A stretch of 64,000 bases of DNA from Hyphococcus sp. GTDB lineage: Bacteria > Pseudomonadota > Alphaproteobacteria > Caulobacterales > Parvularculaceae. The DNA lies in assembly GCA_028289605.1 (NCBI GenBank), contig JANQON010000017.1:124001-188000 (forward strand). Reading direction: 5' to 3'. A program made the position numbers and the translations under genes. Below the pieces are notes generated by a model. That model was not told the DNA's origin. It made no database searches and saw only the letters and a program-made list of their open reading frames with translations. This document shows positions 34,836 to 42,997 of the stretch, piece after piece. Every line of letters starts with the position of its first letter. The stretch's first letter is position 1.

Positions 34836-36776
34836 ATGCTGAACGCTCACGATCCGGAACGCCAGGAAATCGTCTCCCGCCGCACGGTGCTGTTTGGCGG
34901 CGGCGTCGGCGCGATGATGGTCGTGATCGCCGGACGCCTCTACCAGCTTCAGGTCGCCGATCACGAAAAGTATCAGGCGCTTGCTGAAGAAAACAAATTC
35001 AACCGGCGCGTGCTGACGCCGTTGCGCGGCGACATTGTCGACCGCTTCGGCAATGTGCTCGCCTCAAACCGCAAGAACTTCAGAATTTTGCTGCTGCCGG
35101 AGCGGGCCGGCGACGTCGGCGTCACGCTCGACCATGTCGGTCAGATTGTTCCGGTTACCGACGAACGCCGCCAACGCATCTTCCGGGAAATCCGTCGGCG
35201 CGGGGCCTTCACGCCGATCGAGATCGAAGACAATCTCGATTGGGCGTCTTTTTCTCGCGTGAACTACGAATTGCCGCATCTCGCCGGCGTGCTGCCGGAT
35301 GTGGGTGAAACCCGAGACTATCCTTTAGGGTCCGCCACGTCGTTCGTGATCGGGTATGTCGGCGCCGTCACCGACGCTGATCTGGACGCCCAGGAAAACG
35401 ACGAGGACCGCAATCTCTTACGCCAGCCGGGATTTAAGGTGGGCCGCGACGGGCTTGAACGCACCTATGAAGAAGAGTTGCGCGGCGAAGCCGGGAAAAT
35501 GAGCGTCGTCATCAATGCTCATGGCCGTGTTATCGAAGAGGTGAAGGACGGCATGACGCCGCCCGTTCAGGGCAAGCCGCTGACGCTGACAATTGATTCC
35601 GAGCTGCAGCAGCACGCCATGCAGGTTCTGGCGACGCCGGCGGAGCGCCAGCCCGACGAGCCGCAGAGCGCGGCCGCCGTCGTCATGGACGTCATCACCG
35701 GCGACATTCTCGTGCTCGCCTCCACGCCCGCGTTCAATCCCAATGACTTCAATGTGGGCATCGATCCGGACCTGTGGCGCGAACTCAACCAAAGTCAGTA
35801 CAAGCCGCTTCTGAACAAGGCGCTTGCCGGCGAATACGCGCCGGGTTCGGCATTGAAAATGATCGCCGCGATCGCCGGTCAGGAAATGGGCTTCAATCCG
35901 AGCCAGACAGTCCGCTGCACCGGCAAGGTCTGGTACGGCAATCGCTTCTTCCATTGCTGGAAGCGCGGCGGGCATGGCGTGCGGGACATGAAAGGCGCCA
36001 TCAGGGACTCCTGCAACGTCTACTTTTACGAACTCGCCAAAACCCTTGATATCGACTTGCTCGCGGAGACGGCGCGGAAATTCGGTCTTGGCCAGACATA
36101 TGAGCTCGGTGTGACCGGACAGAAACCGGGCGTCGTGCCGAGCCGGGACTGGAAGCGCCGCTATTATGCCGGACAGCCGGAAAACCAGACGTGGTTTCAG
36201 GGCGAAACTCTGTCGGCGATTATCGGACAGGGGGCGTGGACGACGACGCCGCTGCAGCTTTGCGTTATGGCGGCGCGGATTGCGACCGGTCGCGCGGTTC
36301 GCCCGCGCCTTGTCCGCGCGGTCGGCGATCTCATTCTGCCGGCGCCGACCGCGTCCCTGATCAACGTCAATCCCGCCCATCTCGACGTCGTCCGCGCCGG
36401 CATGAACGCGGTCACCAATGAGTACGGCACCGCGGCGCGCTCGCGTCTGGAAGACCCCGACTGGCAGCTTGCGGGCAAAACCGGCTCGAGCCAGGTGTTC
36501 CGAATTACAGCCGAAGAGCGCGCGCGCGGATTGACCAAACAGGAAGATCTGCCCTGGGCGCGCCGCGATCATGCCGTGTTTGTCAGCTACATGCCGTATG
36601 AAAATCCGCGATACGCATGTGCGGTGCTGGTTGAGCACGGGATCGGCGGCAGCCGCGCGGCCGGCCCCAAAGCGCGGGATATCATGAAGAAAGTCGCTGA
36701 ACGCGATCCCTCTTCGCGGCCGCCGCTTGATCCGCGCGAGTTTGTGCGCGCCGCGGCGGCGACGCGGGAAGGCTAG
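34836..36776 (+). CDS. mrdA: Penicillin-binding protein 2 (elongation-specific transpeptidase)
   Basis: Cross-links peptidoglycan during lateral growth, partner of RodA. 646 residues: a short cytosolic N-terminus, one membrane helix (about 25-42), the pedestal domain, and a transpeptidase domain with SxxK in PGSALKMIAA (catalytic serine about 347), the SxN in DSCNVYFYE and KTG in LAGKTGSSQVF. The SALKM replaces the usual STFKM but keeps Ser and Lys. Seven bases before rodA, so translation may be coupled. Confidence 0.97.
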   Translation: MLNAHDPERQEIVSRRTVLFGGGVGAMMVVIAGRLYQLQVADHEKYQALAEENKFNRRVLTPLRGDIVDRFGNVLASNRKNFRILLLPERAGDVGVTLDHVGQIVPVTDERRQRIFREIRRRGAFTPIEIEDNLDWASFSRVNYELPHLAGVLPDVGETRDYPLGSATSFVIGYVGAVTDADLDAQENDEDRNLLRQPGFKVGRDGLERTYEEELRGEAGKMSVVINAHGRVIEEVKDGMTPPVQGKPLTLTIDSELQQHAMQVLATPAERQPDEPQSAAAVVMDVITGDILVLASTPAFNPNDFNVGIDPDLWRELNQSQYKPLLNKALAGEYAPGSALKMIAAIAGQEMGFNPSQTVRCTGKVWYGNRFFHCWKRGGHGVRDMKGAIRDSCNVYFYELAKTLDIDLLAETARKFGLGQTYELGVTGQKPGVVPSRDWKRRYYAGQPENQTWFQGETLSAIIGQGAWTTTPLQLCVMAARIATGRAVRPRLVRAVGDLILPAPTASLINVNPAHLDVVRAGMNAVTNEYGTAARSRLEDPDWQLAGKTGSSQVFRITAEERARGLTKQEDLPWARRDHAVFVSYMPYENPRYACAVLVEHGIGGSRAAGPKARDIMKKVAERDPSSRPPLDPREFVRAAAATREG

Positions 36777-36783
36777 GCGCGCG

Positions 36784-37932
36784 ATGTCGTCGCTCATCCT
36801 GCCCAATCCGCGCCGGACTGTTCGCGACCGACTGGCGAAGATCCATTGGCCTTTGGTCATCCTGTTGACCCTGATCGCCGGCGCCGGCGTGATCACGCTG
36901 TACTCGGTGGCGGAAGGGCATTGGCGGCCCTGGGCGCTGAAGCATGCCGTGCGCTACGGCGTGGCGGTCTGCATTCTCGTCGCCATGGGACTTGTCGCCA
37001 TGCGCTACTGGATGGCGCTCGCTTATCCCATTTACTTCGCGGCGCTGGCGGCGTTGATCGCCGTGCCTTTCTTCGGCGAAGTCAATATGGGCGCGCGTCG
37101 CTGGCTGGAGTTCGGCGGCACCCAGTTTCAGCCCTCCGAAGCCATGAAGATCGGTCTGGTGATGGGGCTGGCGCGCTATTACCACGGTTTGCGGGCCGAG
37201 CAGGTGTCCCATATTCTCTACCTGATCCCGCCGGCCCTGATGATCGGCGCGCCGGTCGCGCTCGTCTTCATCCAGCCCGATCTCGGCACGTCGCTTCTGT
37301 TGGCGGCGACGGGCGTCATCATTGTGTTTGTCGCCGGTTTGTCCTGGCGCATCGGCGTCATCGGGGTGATCGGCGCCGGCATCGCCGGTTACGCCGCCTA
37401 TTACTTCGACATCCTGAAAGAGTACCAGCTGCGCCGGATCACGACGTTCCTCAATCCGGACAGCGATCCGCTGGGGCAGGGATACCATCTCTTGCAGTCA
37501 AAAACCGGCATCGGCTCAGGCGGGCTCACCGGCAAGGGATTTATGGAGGGCACCCAGTCGCAGCTCAAATTTCTGCCCGAGATGCATACCGACTTCATCT
37601 TCACCGTCTTCGGCGAAGAGTTCGGGTTTGTCGGCGCGATCGGCCTGTTGATGCTTTACTTCGCCGTCATCGTGACCGGCCTGTCGATCGGCATGGCGGC
37701 GAAATCCCATTTCGCGCGGCTGACGGTGGTCGGCGTGGTGTCCACCTTCGCTCTTTACGTGTTGATCAACACCGGCATGGTCATGGGCTTGGCGCCGGTG
37801 GTCGGCGTGCCGTTGCCGCTCGTCTCTTACGGCGGCACCGTGATGATGACGATCATGGCCGGGTTCGGACTGATCATGAGCGCTCATGTTCATCGCGAGC
37901 ACGATGTCCTGAAGAAGGGCGACTTTCTTTGA
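36784..37932 (+). CDS. rodA: Peptidoglycan glycosyltransferase RodA
   Basis: SEDS-family polymerase that links lipid II into glycan strands with PBP2. 382 residues with ten membrane helices. The ATG 36784 is preferred; an upstream in-frame ATG at 36727 overlaps mrdA. SEDS motifs are visible: FGGTQFQPSEAMKIGLVM, VFIQPDLGTSLLL (catalytic Asp region), GKGFMEGTQSQLKFLPEMHTDFIFTVFGEEFGF and the C-terminal TGMVMGLAPVVGVPLPLVSYGG. Last gene of the mre cluster. Confidence 0.97.
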   Translation: MSSLILPNPRRTVRDRLAKIHWPLVILLTLIAGAGVITLYSVAEGHWRPWALKHAVRYGVAVCILVAMGLVAMRYWMALAYPIYFAALAALIAVPFFGEVNMGARRWLEFGGTQFQPSEAMKIGLVMGLARYYHGLRAEQVSHILYLIPPALMIGAPVALVFIQPDLGTSLLLAATGVIIVFVAGLSWRIGVIGVIGAGIAGYAAYYFDILKEYQLRRITTFLNPDSDPLGQGYHLLQSKTGIGSGGLTGKGFMEGTQSQLKFLPEMHTDFIFTVFGEEFGFVGAIGLLMLYFAVIVTGLSIGMAAKSHFARLTVVGVVSTFALYVLINTGMVMGLAPVVGVPLPLVSYGGTVMMTIMAGFGLIMSAHVHREHDVLKKGDFL

Positions 37933-37942
37933 ACGGAACGCT

Positions 37943-38314
37943 TTAAGCGGATTTCAAAAGGTGCTCGGTGAGCCGGTTTTTGGCCGCCTCAAAATGCGCG
38001 CGCGTGTCGCGCATCAGCACCGGGGCGGCGTCGGCGTTTTCAGCCTTGCAGGCGATTTCCAGCTGGGCCGCCGTCTTCGCCAGGCGCGATGCGCCCACAT
38101 TCGCCGCCGATCCTTTGATGGCGTGCGCCGTCTGCGCGGCCAGGGCCAGCGCGCCGTCGCCGACCTGGGCCGACAGGGCGTCCAGCAATTCTTCGGTTGA
38201 GCGCCAGAATGCGTCGAGAATTTCCCGCGTGCCGTCGACACCGGCAGCGGCGATAAGGCCGTTGACCTGGTCCAGTTCGAGATGATCTGCCCCGTTTTCT
38301 AGCGGCTTATCCAA
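37943..38314 (-). CDS. Histidine-containing phosphotransfer (Hpt) domain protein
   Basis: 123 residues, one helical Hpt domain. The site is AHAIKGSAANVGASRLA with the phosphorylated H64; a conserved Gly-Ser pair follows. Stand-alone Hpt proteins pass phosphate between hybrid histidine kinases and response regulators, but no kinase or regulator is nearby, so the partner is unknown. It converges with rodA ten bases away and is divergent from the symporter gene. Confidence 0.9.
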   Translation of the reverse strand: MDKPLENGADHLELDQVNGLIAAAGVDGTREILDAFWRSTEELLDALSAQVGDGALALAAQTAHAIKGSAANVGASRLAKTAAQLEIACKAENADAAPVLMRDTRAHFEAAKNRLTEHLLKSA

Positions 38315-38467
38315 TGTCTCGTCCCTCAGAGCGGCGCGGCGCCGGCAGGCGGGCTTTAACCACGCATCCGACTAAGAATAATTGCTAACAAACGTAAAAA
38401 TTTGTCTAAAATCGCGCTTCGTGCCAGAACCGGAGAAAACCGGGGCGGAAACAAGGGGATAAGGATT

Positions 38468-40006
38468 ATGCAGGGCACGGCCGGCGAAGGCGTGACGTGG
38501 TCGTCAAAGGCGGCCTTTATTTTGGCGGCGATTGGTTCCGCGGTCGGGCTCGGCAATCTGTGGCGGTTCCCTTACGTCGCCGGCGAGAGCGGCGGCGGCG
38601 CGTTTGTCTTGTTTTACATCTTGTGCGTGGTGCTGATCGGTCTGCCGGTGCTGGTGGCGGAATTGTTCATCGGGCGGCGCGGCGGCATGTCGGCGGTGGG
38701 CAGCGTTGTCAAAATCGCAAAGGCCGAGGGTCGATCCCCGTTCTGGGCGCTGCAGTCATGGCTCGGCATGATCGGCGCCTTCATCATTCTGACCTTTTAT
38801 TCGGTCATCGCCGGCTGGGTGATGGCCTATGTTGTGACCATCGGCGGAGATCTCATCGGTGCGGTGATGCGCGACGGGCTGGGCGGCCTCGCAGCCGGCG
38901 CCTTCGCCGGGCAAACCGACGAACAGGTCCGCGCAAAACTCCTTGAACTTCTAAACGATCCAACGCGCATGATCATCTATCACGGTCTCTTCATGATCCT
39001 GACCGTGGCCATCGTTGCGCGCGGCGTCCAGGGCGGCATCGAAAAGGCCGTGACCATTTTGATGCCGGCGTTTTTTGTCCTTCTTCTCGTCCTGTTCGCC
39101 TACGCCATCGCCACCGGCGATCGCGCGCAGGGCATAGACTTCTTGCTCGGCGTCCGGATCGGCGACACGACCCTGGAAGACGGCACCGTCCGGCGCGGCC
39201 TCTTACACGGCATTCAGGACGGATCGGTGATTTCCGCCGCGCTGGGGCAAGCGTTCTTTTCCATCGGTCTCGGCTCTGCGTTGATGGCGACCTACGGCGC
39301 TTACATGCGCAGCGACCAGGATCTGCCGCGATCAGCGCGCCTGATTGCGATCGCCGACACCGGCGTCGGCATCATCGCCGGCCTGGCCATCTTCCCGATC
39401 GTGTTCGCCATGGGGCTCGCCGCCGGGGCCGGGCCGACGCTGATGTTCCAGACCCTGCCGCTCGCCTTCCACGGCATGCCCGGCGGCGGCGTCTTCGGCG
39501 TCATGTTCTTCCTGTTGGCCTTTTTCGCGGCCATCACATCGTCGATCGCGCTTCTGGAGACGTCGACGAAATGGGTCGACGAGCAGTCGAAGTCCGATAA
39601 TCGCTGGAAGTCGGCGGGAATTATCGGCCTCGTGATTTTCGCCATCGGCGTCCTCAATGCCTTGAGCCAGGTGCCAGCGGTCGGGCCCAACGGCGAAGAT
39701 CAGGCGAACTTCTGGAACGTCTGGCAGCCCGCAGGCCATATCCCGCTGTTTGAGGGCATGGTGCTCTTGGATTTCCTGTCGGCGACCACGGACATCATTC
39801 TGCCGATGTCGGGTTTCGTTGCAGCGATCTTCGCCGGCTGGATTGTTTCCACGTCCACGGCGCGCGAAGCCATCGGCTTTAAGTCTGAGGCCTGGTTCAA
39901 GCGATGGCGCTTTCTGGTCCGTTACGTCTGCACGACCGGGATCTTCATCGTCATCTTTTATTCAACCATCTGGGCCCCGTTTATCGCGCCGAACTTCACC
40001 GGCTAG
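38468..40006 (+). CDS. Sodium-dependent transporter, neurotransmitter:sodium symporter family
   Basis: 512 residues from ATG 38468 (AAGGATT upstream). Twelve membrane helices; TM1 carries the family motif FILAAIGSAVGLGNLWRFPYVAGESGGGAF, which provides sodium sites and the unwound substrate-binding turn. FSIGLGSALMATYGAYM is TM6/7-like and GGGVFGVMFFLLAFFAAITSSIALLE is the TM8 signature. Substrate is probably an amino acid or related amine (family knowledge), but not resolved here. Its stop overlaps that of the convergent pip gene by four bases. Confidence 0.93.
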   Translation: MQGTAGEGVTWSSKAAFILAAIGSAVGLGNLWRFPYVAGESGGGAFVLFYILCVVLIGLPVLVAELFIGRRGGMSAVGSVVKIAKAEGRSPFWALQSWLGMIGAFIILTFYSVIAGWVMAYVVTIGGDLIGAVMRDGLGGLAAGAFAGQTDEQVRAKLLELLNDPTRMIIYHGLFMILTVAIVARGVQGGIEKAVTILMPAFFVLLLVLFAYAIATGDRAQGIDFLLGVRIGDTTLEDGTVRRGLLHGIQDGSVISAALGQAFFSIGLGSALMATYGAYMRSDQDLPRSARLIAIADTGVGIIAGLAIFPIVFAMGLAAGAGPTLMFQTLPLAFHGMPGGGVFGVMFFLLAFFAAITSSIALLETSTKWVDEQSKSDNRWKSAGIIGLVIFAIGVLNALSQVPAVGPNGEDQANFWNVWQPAGHIPLFEGMVLLDFLSATTDIILPMSGFVAAIFAGWIVSTSTAREAIGFKSEAWFKRWRFLVRYVCTTGIFIVIFYSTIWAPFIAPNFTG

Positions 40007-40959
40007 CGTCGGGCGAAACCGTTGGTGGCGCGCACCAGGGCGTCGACGATGCCGGGCTCGCTTGCAGCGTGGCCCGCGTCCTGAATAATTTTTAGCTCGC
40101 CCTTGGGCCAGGCCTTGTGCAACGCCCAGGCCGTCGCCATCGGGGTGACGATGTCATAGCGTCCCTGGACGATGACGCCCGGAATATGTCGTATACGATC
40201 CATGCCGGCGATGATCTGATCGTCGCGCTCAAAGAAACCGCCATTGGCGAAGTAGTGACACTCGATGCGCGCAAAGGCGATGGCGAAGGTGTCGGAAGAA
40301 AAGCTCTGCATTCGTTCTTCTGAAGGATGAAGGCTCACCGTGCCGCCCTCCCACAGGCTCCAGGCTTTCGCCGCTTCCAGTTGAACCGCTTTGTCGGTCC
40401 CGGTCAGACGTTTGTGATAGGCGGCAATCATGTCGCCGCGCTCGTCCTCCGGAATGGGCGCGATGAAGTCTTCCCAGGCGTCAGGATAGATCGCGCTGGC
40501 GCCTTCCTGGTAGAACCACAAAAGCTCTTCCCGGCGCAGGGTGAAAATGCCGCGCAGGACCAGCTCCGTCACGCGATCGGGATGGGTTTGCGCATAAGCG
40601 AGCGCCAGCGTCGAGCCCCAGGAGCCGCCGAACACCTGCCAATGATCGAGACCCAGATGGGTGCGGATCTTTTCCATGTCCTCAACCAGGGCCCAGGTGG
40701 TGTTGTCTTCAAGGCATGCATGCGGCGTCGAGCGGCCGCAGCCGCGCTGATCAAAGACGATGATCTTGTAGAGCGCAGGGTCGAAATATCGCCGCATGGA
40801 GGGCGTCGAGCCGCCGCCGGGCCCGCCATGGCAGACAATCACCGGCTTGCCGCCGACGGCGCCGGAAACCTCGTAGTAGATCTCGTGGATATCCGAAACG
40901 CGCAGCATGCCGGTTTCGAACGGTTCCGTTGGCGGAAATAAATTAACGCGACCTGTCAT
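40003..40959 (-). CDS. pip: Prolyl aminopeptidase (proline iminopeptidase)
   Basis: Cleaves N-terminal proline from peptides; alpha/beta hydrolase, cytosolic. 318 residues from ATG 40959 (MTGRVNLFPPTEPFETGML is the normal family start; further upstream starts at 40995 and 41061 lack support and overlap the next gene). HGGPGGGSTPSMRRYFDP is the oxyanion/HGGPG loop, GGSWGSTLALAYAQTHP holds the nucleophile serine, and the acid and base are in QGRYDIVTP and DAGHAASEPG. The symporter gene converges on it. Confidence 0.94.
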   Translation of the reverse strand: MTGRVNLFPPTEPFETGMLRVSDIHEIYYEVSGAVGGKPVIVCHGGPGGGSTPSMRRYFDPALYKIIVFDQRGCGRSTPHACLEDNTTWALVEDMEKIRTHLGLDHWQVFGGSWGSTLALAYAQTHPDRVTELVLRGIFTLRREELLWFYQEGASAIYPDAWEDFIAPIPEDERGDMIAAYHKRLTGTDKAVQLEAAKAWSLWEGGTVSLHPSEERMQSFSSDTFAIAFARIECHYFANGGFFERDDQIIAGMDRIRHIPGVIVQGRYDIVTPMATAWALHKAWPKGELKIIQDAGHAASEPGIVDALVRATNGFARR

Positions 40960-41046
40960 TTCTCGGCTGACTTTTCCCCGTCCATTGGTTAGCATTCTGT
41001 AAGGGTGTTCTGTAAGGTTTTCAGTGCTTGTGGGAGTAGGGGTCTG

Positions 41047-41688
41047 GTGAAGGGCGGTCAACCAATTCTATGCGGTCTCGCCGCATGGCTATTGCTCAGT
41101 ATCGGCGGGTGCGCGATCGGTCCCGCCGGCGCGGACCTCGCCAGCTACGAACCGGTCGCTGAACGCGATCTCCTCGCGGAAGCGGCGCAAGCGGTTGAAA
41201 CGGCGCAGTGGCCGGAGCCGGAATCCGGGCCGGCGCTGGCCTGGCTGATCGGCGGCGGCGGCGAGCGCTTTTCCAAGTCGGACGCAATCGATTACTACGT
41301 GGACGCGCTGACGCCCGCGGGCGCGCGTTTTCATGCGCTCGCCCTGGACGCCGACGCCACCCTGGAAAAGGCCGCGCGCCTGCATGCGGTGGCGGCCTCC
41401 ACGGCGGACGCCGCCCGTGTTTCCATGAATGACGTGGCGCGCGTTGAGAACGCGATTCAGACCTTGCGACAGCATCGCGATATCTACTGGGCGTCGGCCA
41501 AGGCCCTCGATAAGGCGGGCGAGCCGGTGGATGACGAGCGCCTGTCCTCGCTGAGGCGCGCCTTTGCGCAGATGATCCGCGATCTCGGCGACGCCGCCGA
41601 CGCGCTGGCCGACCGGGTGCAGGCGGATCGCTCCTCGGTTTACGCCTCTCCTGACAGGATCATCGCCAACCGCTTCTCGGACCTGTAG
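41047..41688 (+). CDS. Putative lipoprotein of unknown function
   Basis: 213 residues from GTG 41047, with GGGAG a few bases upstream. A lipoprotein signal, LCGLAAWLLLSIGGC, ends at the lipid Cys. The mature part (LLAEAAQAVETAQW, then ALAWLIGGGGERFSKSDAIDYYVDALTPAGARFHAL, and helical stretches to the end) is mostly alpha-helical with no known motif. Function not recognised. The 5' part overlaps the upstream extension region of the divergent pip gene. Confidence 0.7.
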   Translation: MKGGQPILCGLAAWLLLSIGGCAIGPAGADLASYEPVAERDLLAEAAQAVETAQWPEPESGPALAWLIGGGGERFSKSDAIDYYVDALTPAGARFHALALDADATLEKAARLHAVAASTADAARVSMNDVARVENAIQTLRQHRDIYWASAKALDKAGEPVDDERLSSLRRAFAQMIRDLGDAADALADRVQADRSSVYASPDRIIANRFSDL

Positions 41689-41789
41689 GCGCGAGGGACT
41701 GTCCCCTTCCTTTGCAGCGTCGCGCCGCCGTGCAAACGCCTTGGGCTTTTTTTGTTTTTCCGCCCGGCAATTGGCTCTACATCGCCCAC

Positions 41790-42989
41790 ATGTTTCCGGA
41801 CCGCCTGTTTCCGAGCCGCATGCGAAAGAACCGCGCCGGGCTCTTTTACGCCTTGTTTTACAGCGGTCAGTTTATCCTTTTGGGGGTTCAGCTTCCTTTT
41901 TTCGCCGGATGGCTGACGCTGAGAGGCTTCTCCGCTCCTGAAATCGGCGTCCTGACGGCGTCGGCGCTGGTGGCGCGTCTCGCGCTTGGGCCGTTTGTCG
42001 CTTTCTGGGCCGACCATCAGGAAGACGAGCGGCGGAGCCTGGTGGTGATTTCCGGCATGTTCGCCCTTGGCGGCGCCGGCCTTGTCCTGTTCGCCGACAA
42101 GGCCCTCATCGCCGCCTCTGCGTTCCTCATCTTGTGGGCGTTCGGCATGCTGGTGCCGTTGACGGACGCGGCGGTATTGCGCGCCGATCGCAACGGATGG
42201 CTCCACTATGGGCGCACCCGGGCCACAGGCTCCGCCGCATTTCTGCTGACCACCATCATCGGCGGCGCCCTGTTGACCCAGCTCGGCGTCGCCGCTGCTG
42301 CGCCGGTCATGGCGGGCGCGGCGTTTTTTGCGTTTCTCACCTCGTTTCTGCTGCCGCCGCAGGCCGGCGACCGCGGCGGCGCAAAACCGGTGTCCTGGCG
42401 CGAAGCGCCGTATCTTCTCGCCAAGCCGGTGTTTTTGCTGGCCTTGCTCTCCGCCGGGCTCACCCAGGGCGCCCACGCGGTCTACTACGCATTCGCATAC
42501 TTGCGATGGAGCGCGCTTGGGTACTCAGACCTGATCATCGGATTGTTGTGGGCGACCGGCGTCGTGGCGGAAATTTTCGTTCTGGTCGCCGCGCGTGAGC
42601 TGGTGCGCCGGCGCTCGCCGGCGATCCTGCTATGCGCCGGCGGCGCGGCGGCGGCGATCCGGTGGATGCTGACCGCCGCGGAGCCGCCCCTGGCGGCGTT
42701 GTTCCTGATACAGACGACCCACGCCCTTACATTCGCCGCGGCGTATCTCGGCGCTATCGAATTTATCGACCGCGCCGTTCCAGTGCGATTGTCCAACACC
42801 GCCATGACCTTGATGTCGGCGACCGGCGTCGGCGCGATCACCGGCGTCGCCACGGCCGCCGCGGGCTTTATCTGGGCGGGCGCAGGTCCCGCCGCCGCCT
42901 ATATGGTGATGGCGGCCATGGGCGCGGTCGCATGTGCGCTGGCGCTGATTGCGGCGACCCGGTGGGACGGCGGGAAGCTTTTCGACTAG
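41790..42989 (+). CDS. MFS transporter, phenylpropionate-permease (HcaT)-like
   Basis: 399 residues from ATG 41790, twelve hydrophobic segments. The loop FVAFWADHQEDERRSLVV (MFS loop 2-3 D.x.x.R.R.) and RFGRTRATGSAAFLL-like sequence LHYGRTRATGSAAFLLT match the MFS_1-like family that includes HcaT/LacY relatives. The substrate cannot be told from the sequence. It may start at the internal ATG 41820 instead. It converges on the cyclase-like gene, nine bases away. Confidence 0.8.
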   Translation: MFPDRLFPSRMRKNRAGLFYALFYSGQFILLGVQLPFFAGWLTLRGFSAPEIGVLTASALVARLALGPFVAFWADHQEDERRSLVVISGMFALGGAGLVLFADKALIAASAFLILWAFGMLVPLTDAAVLRADRNGWLHYGRTRATGSAAFLLTTIIGGALLTQLGVAAAAPVMAGAAFFAFLTSFLLPPQAGDRGGAKPVSWREAPYLLAKPVFLLALLSAGLTQGAHAVYYAFAYLRWSALGYSDLIIGLLWATGVVAEIFVLVAARELVRRRSPAILLCAGGAAAAIRWMLTAAEPPLAALFLIQTTHALTFAAAYLGAIEFIDRAVPVRLSNTAMTLMSATGVGAITGVATAAAGFIWAGAGPAAAYMVMAAMGAVACALALIAATRWDGGKLFD

Positions 42990-42997
42990 GCGCGGGG

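Noticed and set aside
41005..41046. Upstream GTG start for the lipoprotein at 41047
   Set aside because: The extension disrupts the expected lipoprotein signal, and GTG 41047 has the better ribosome site.
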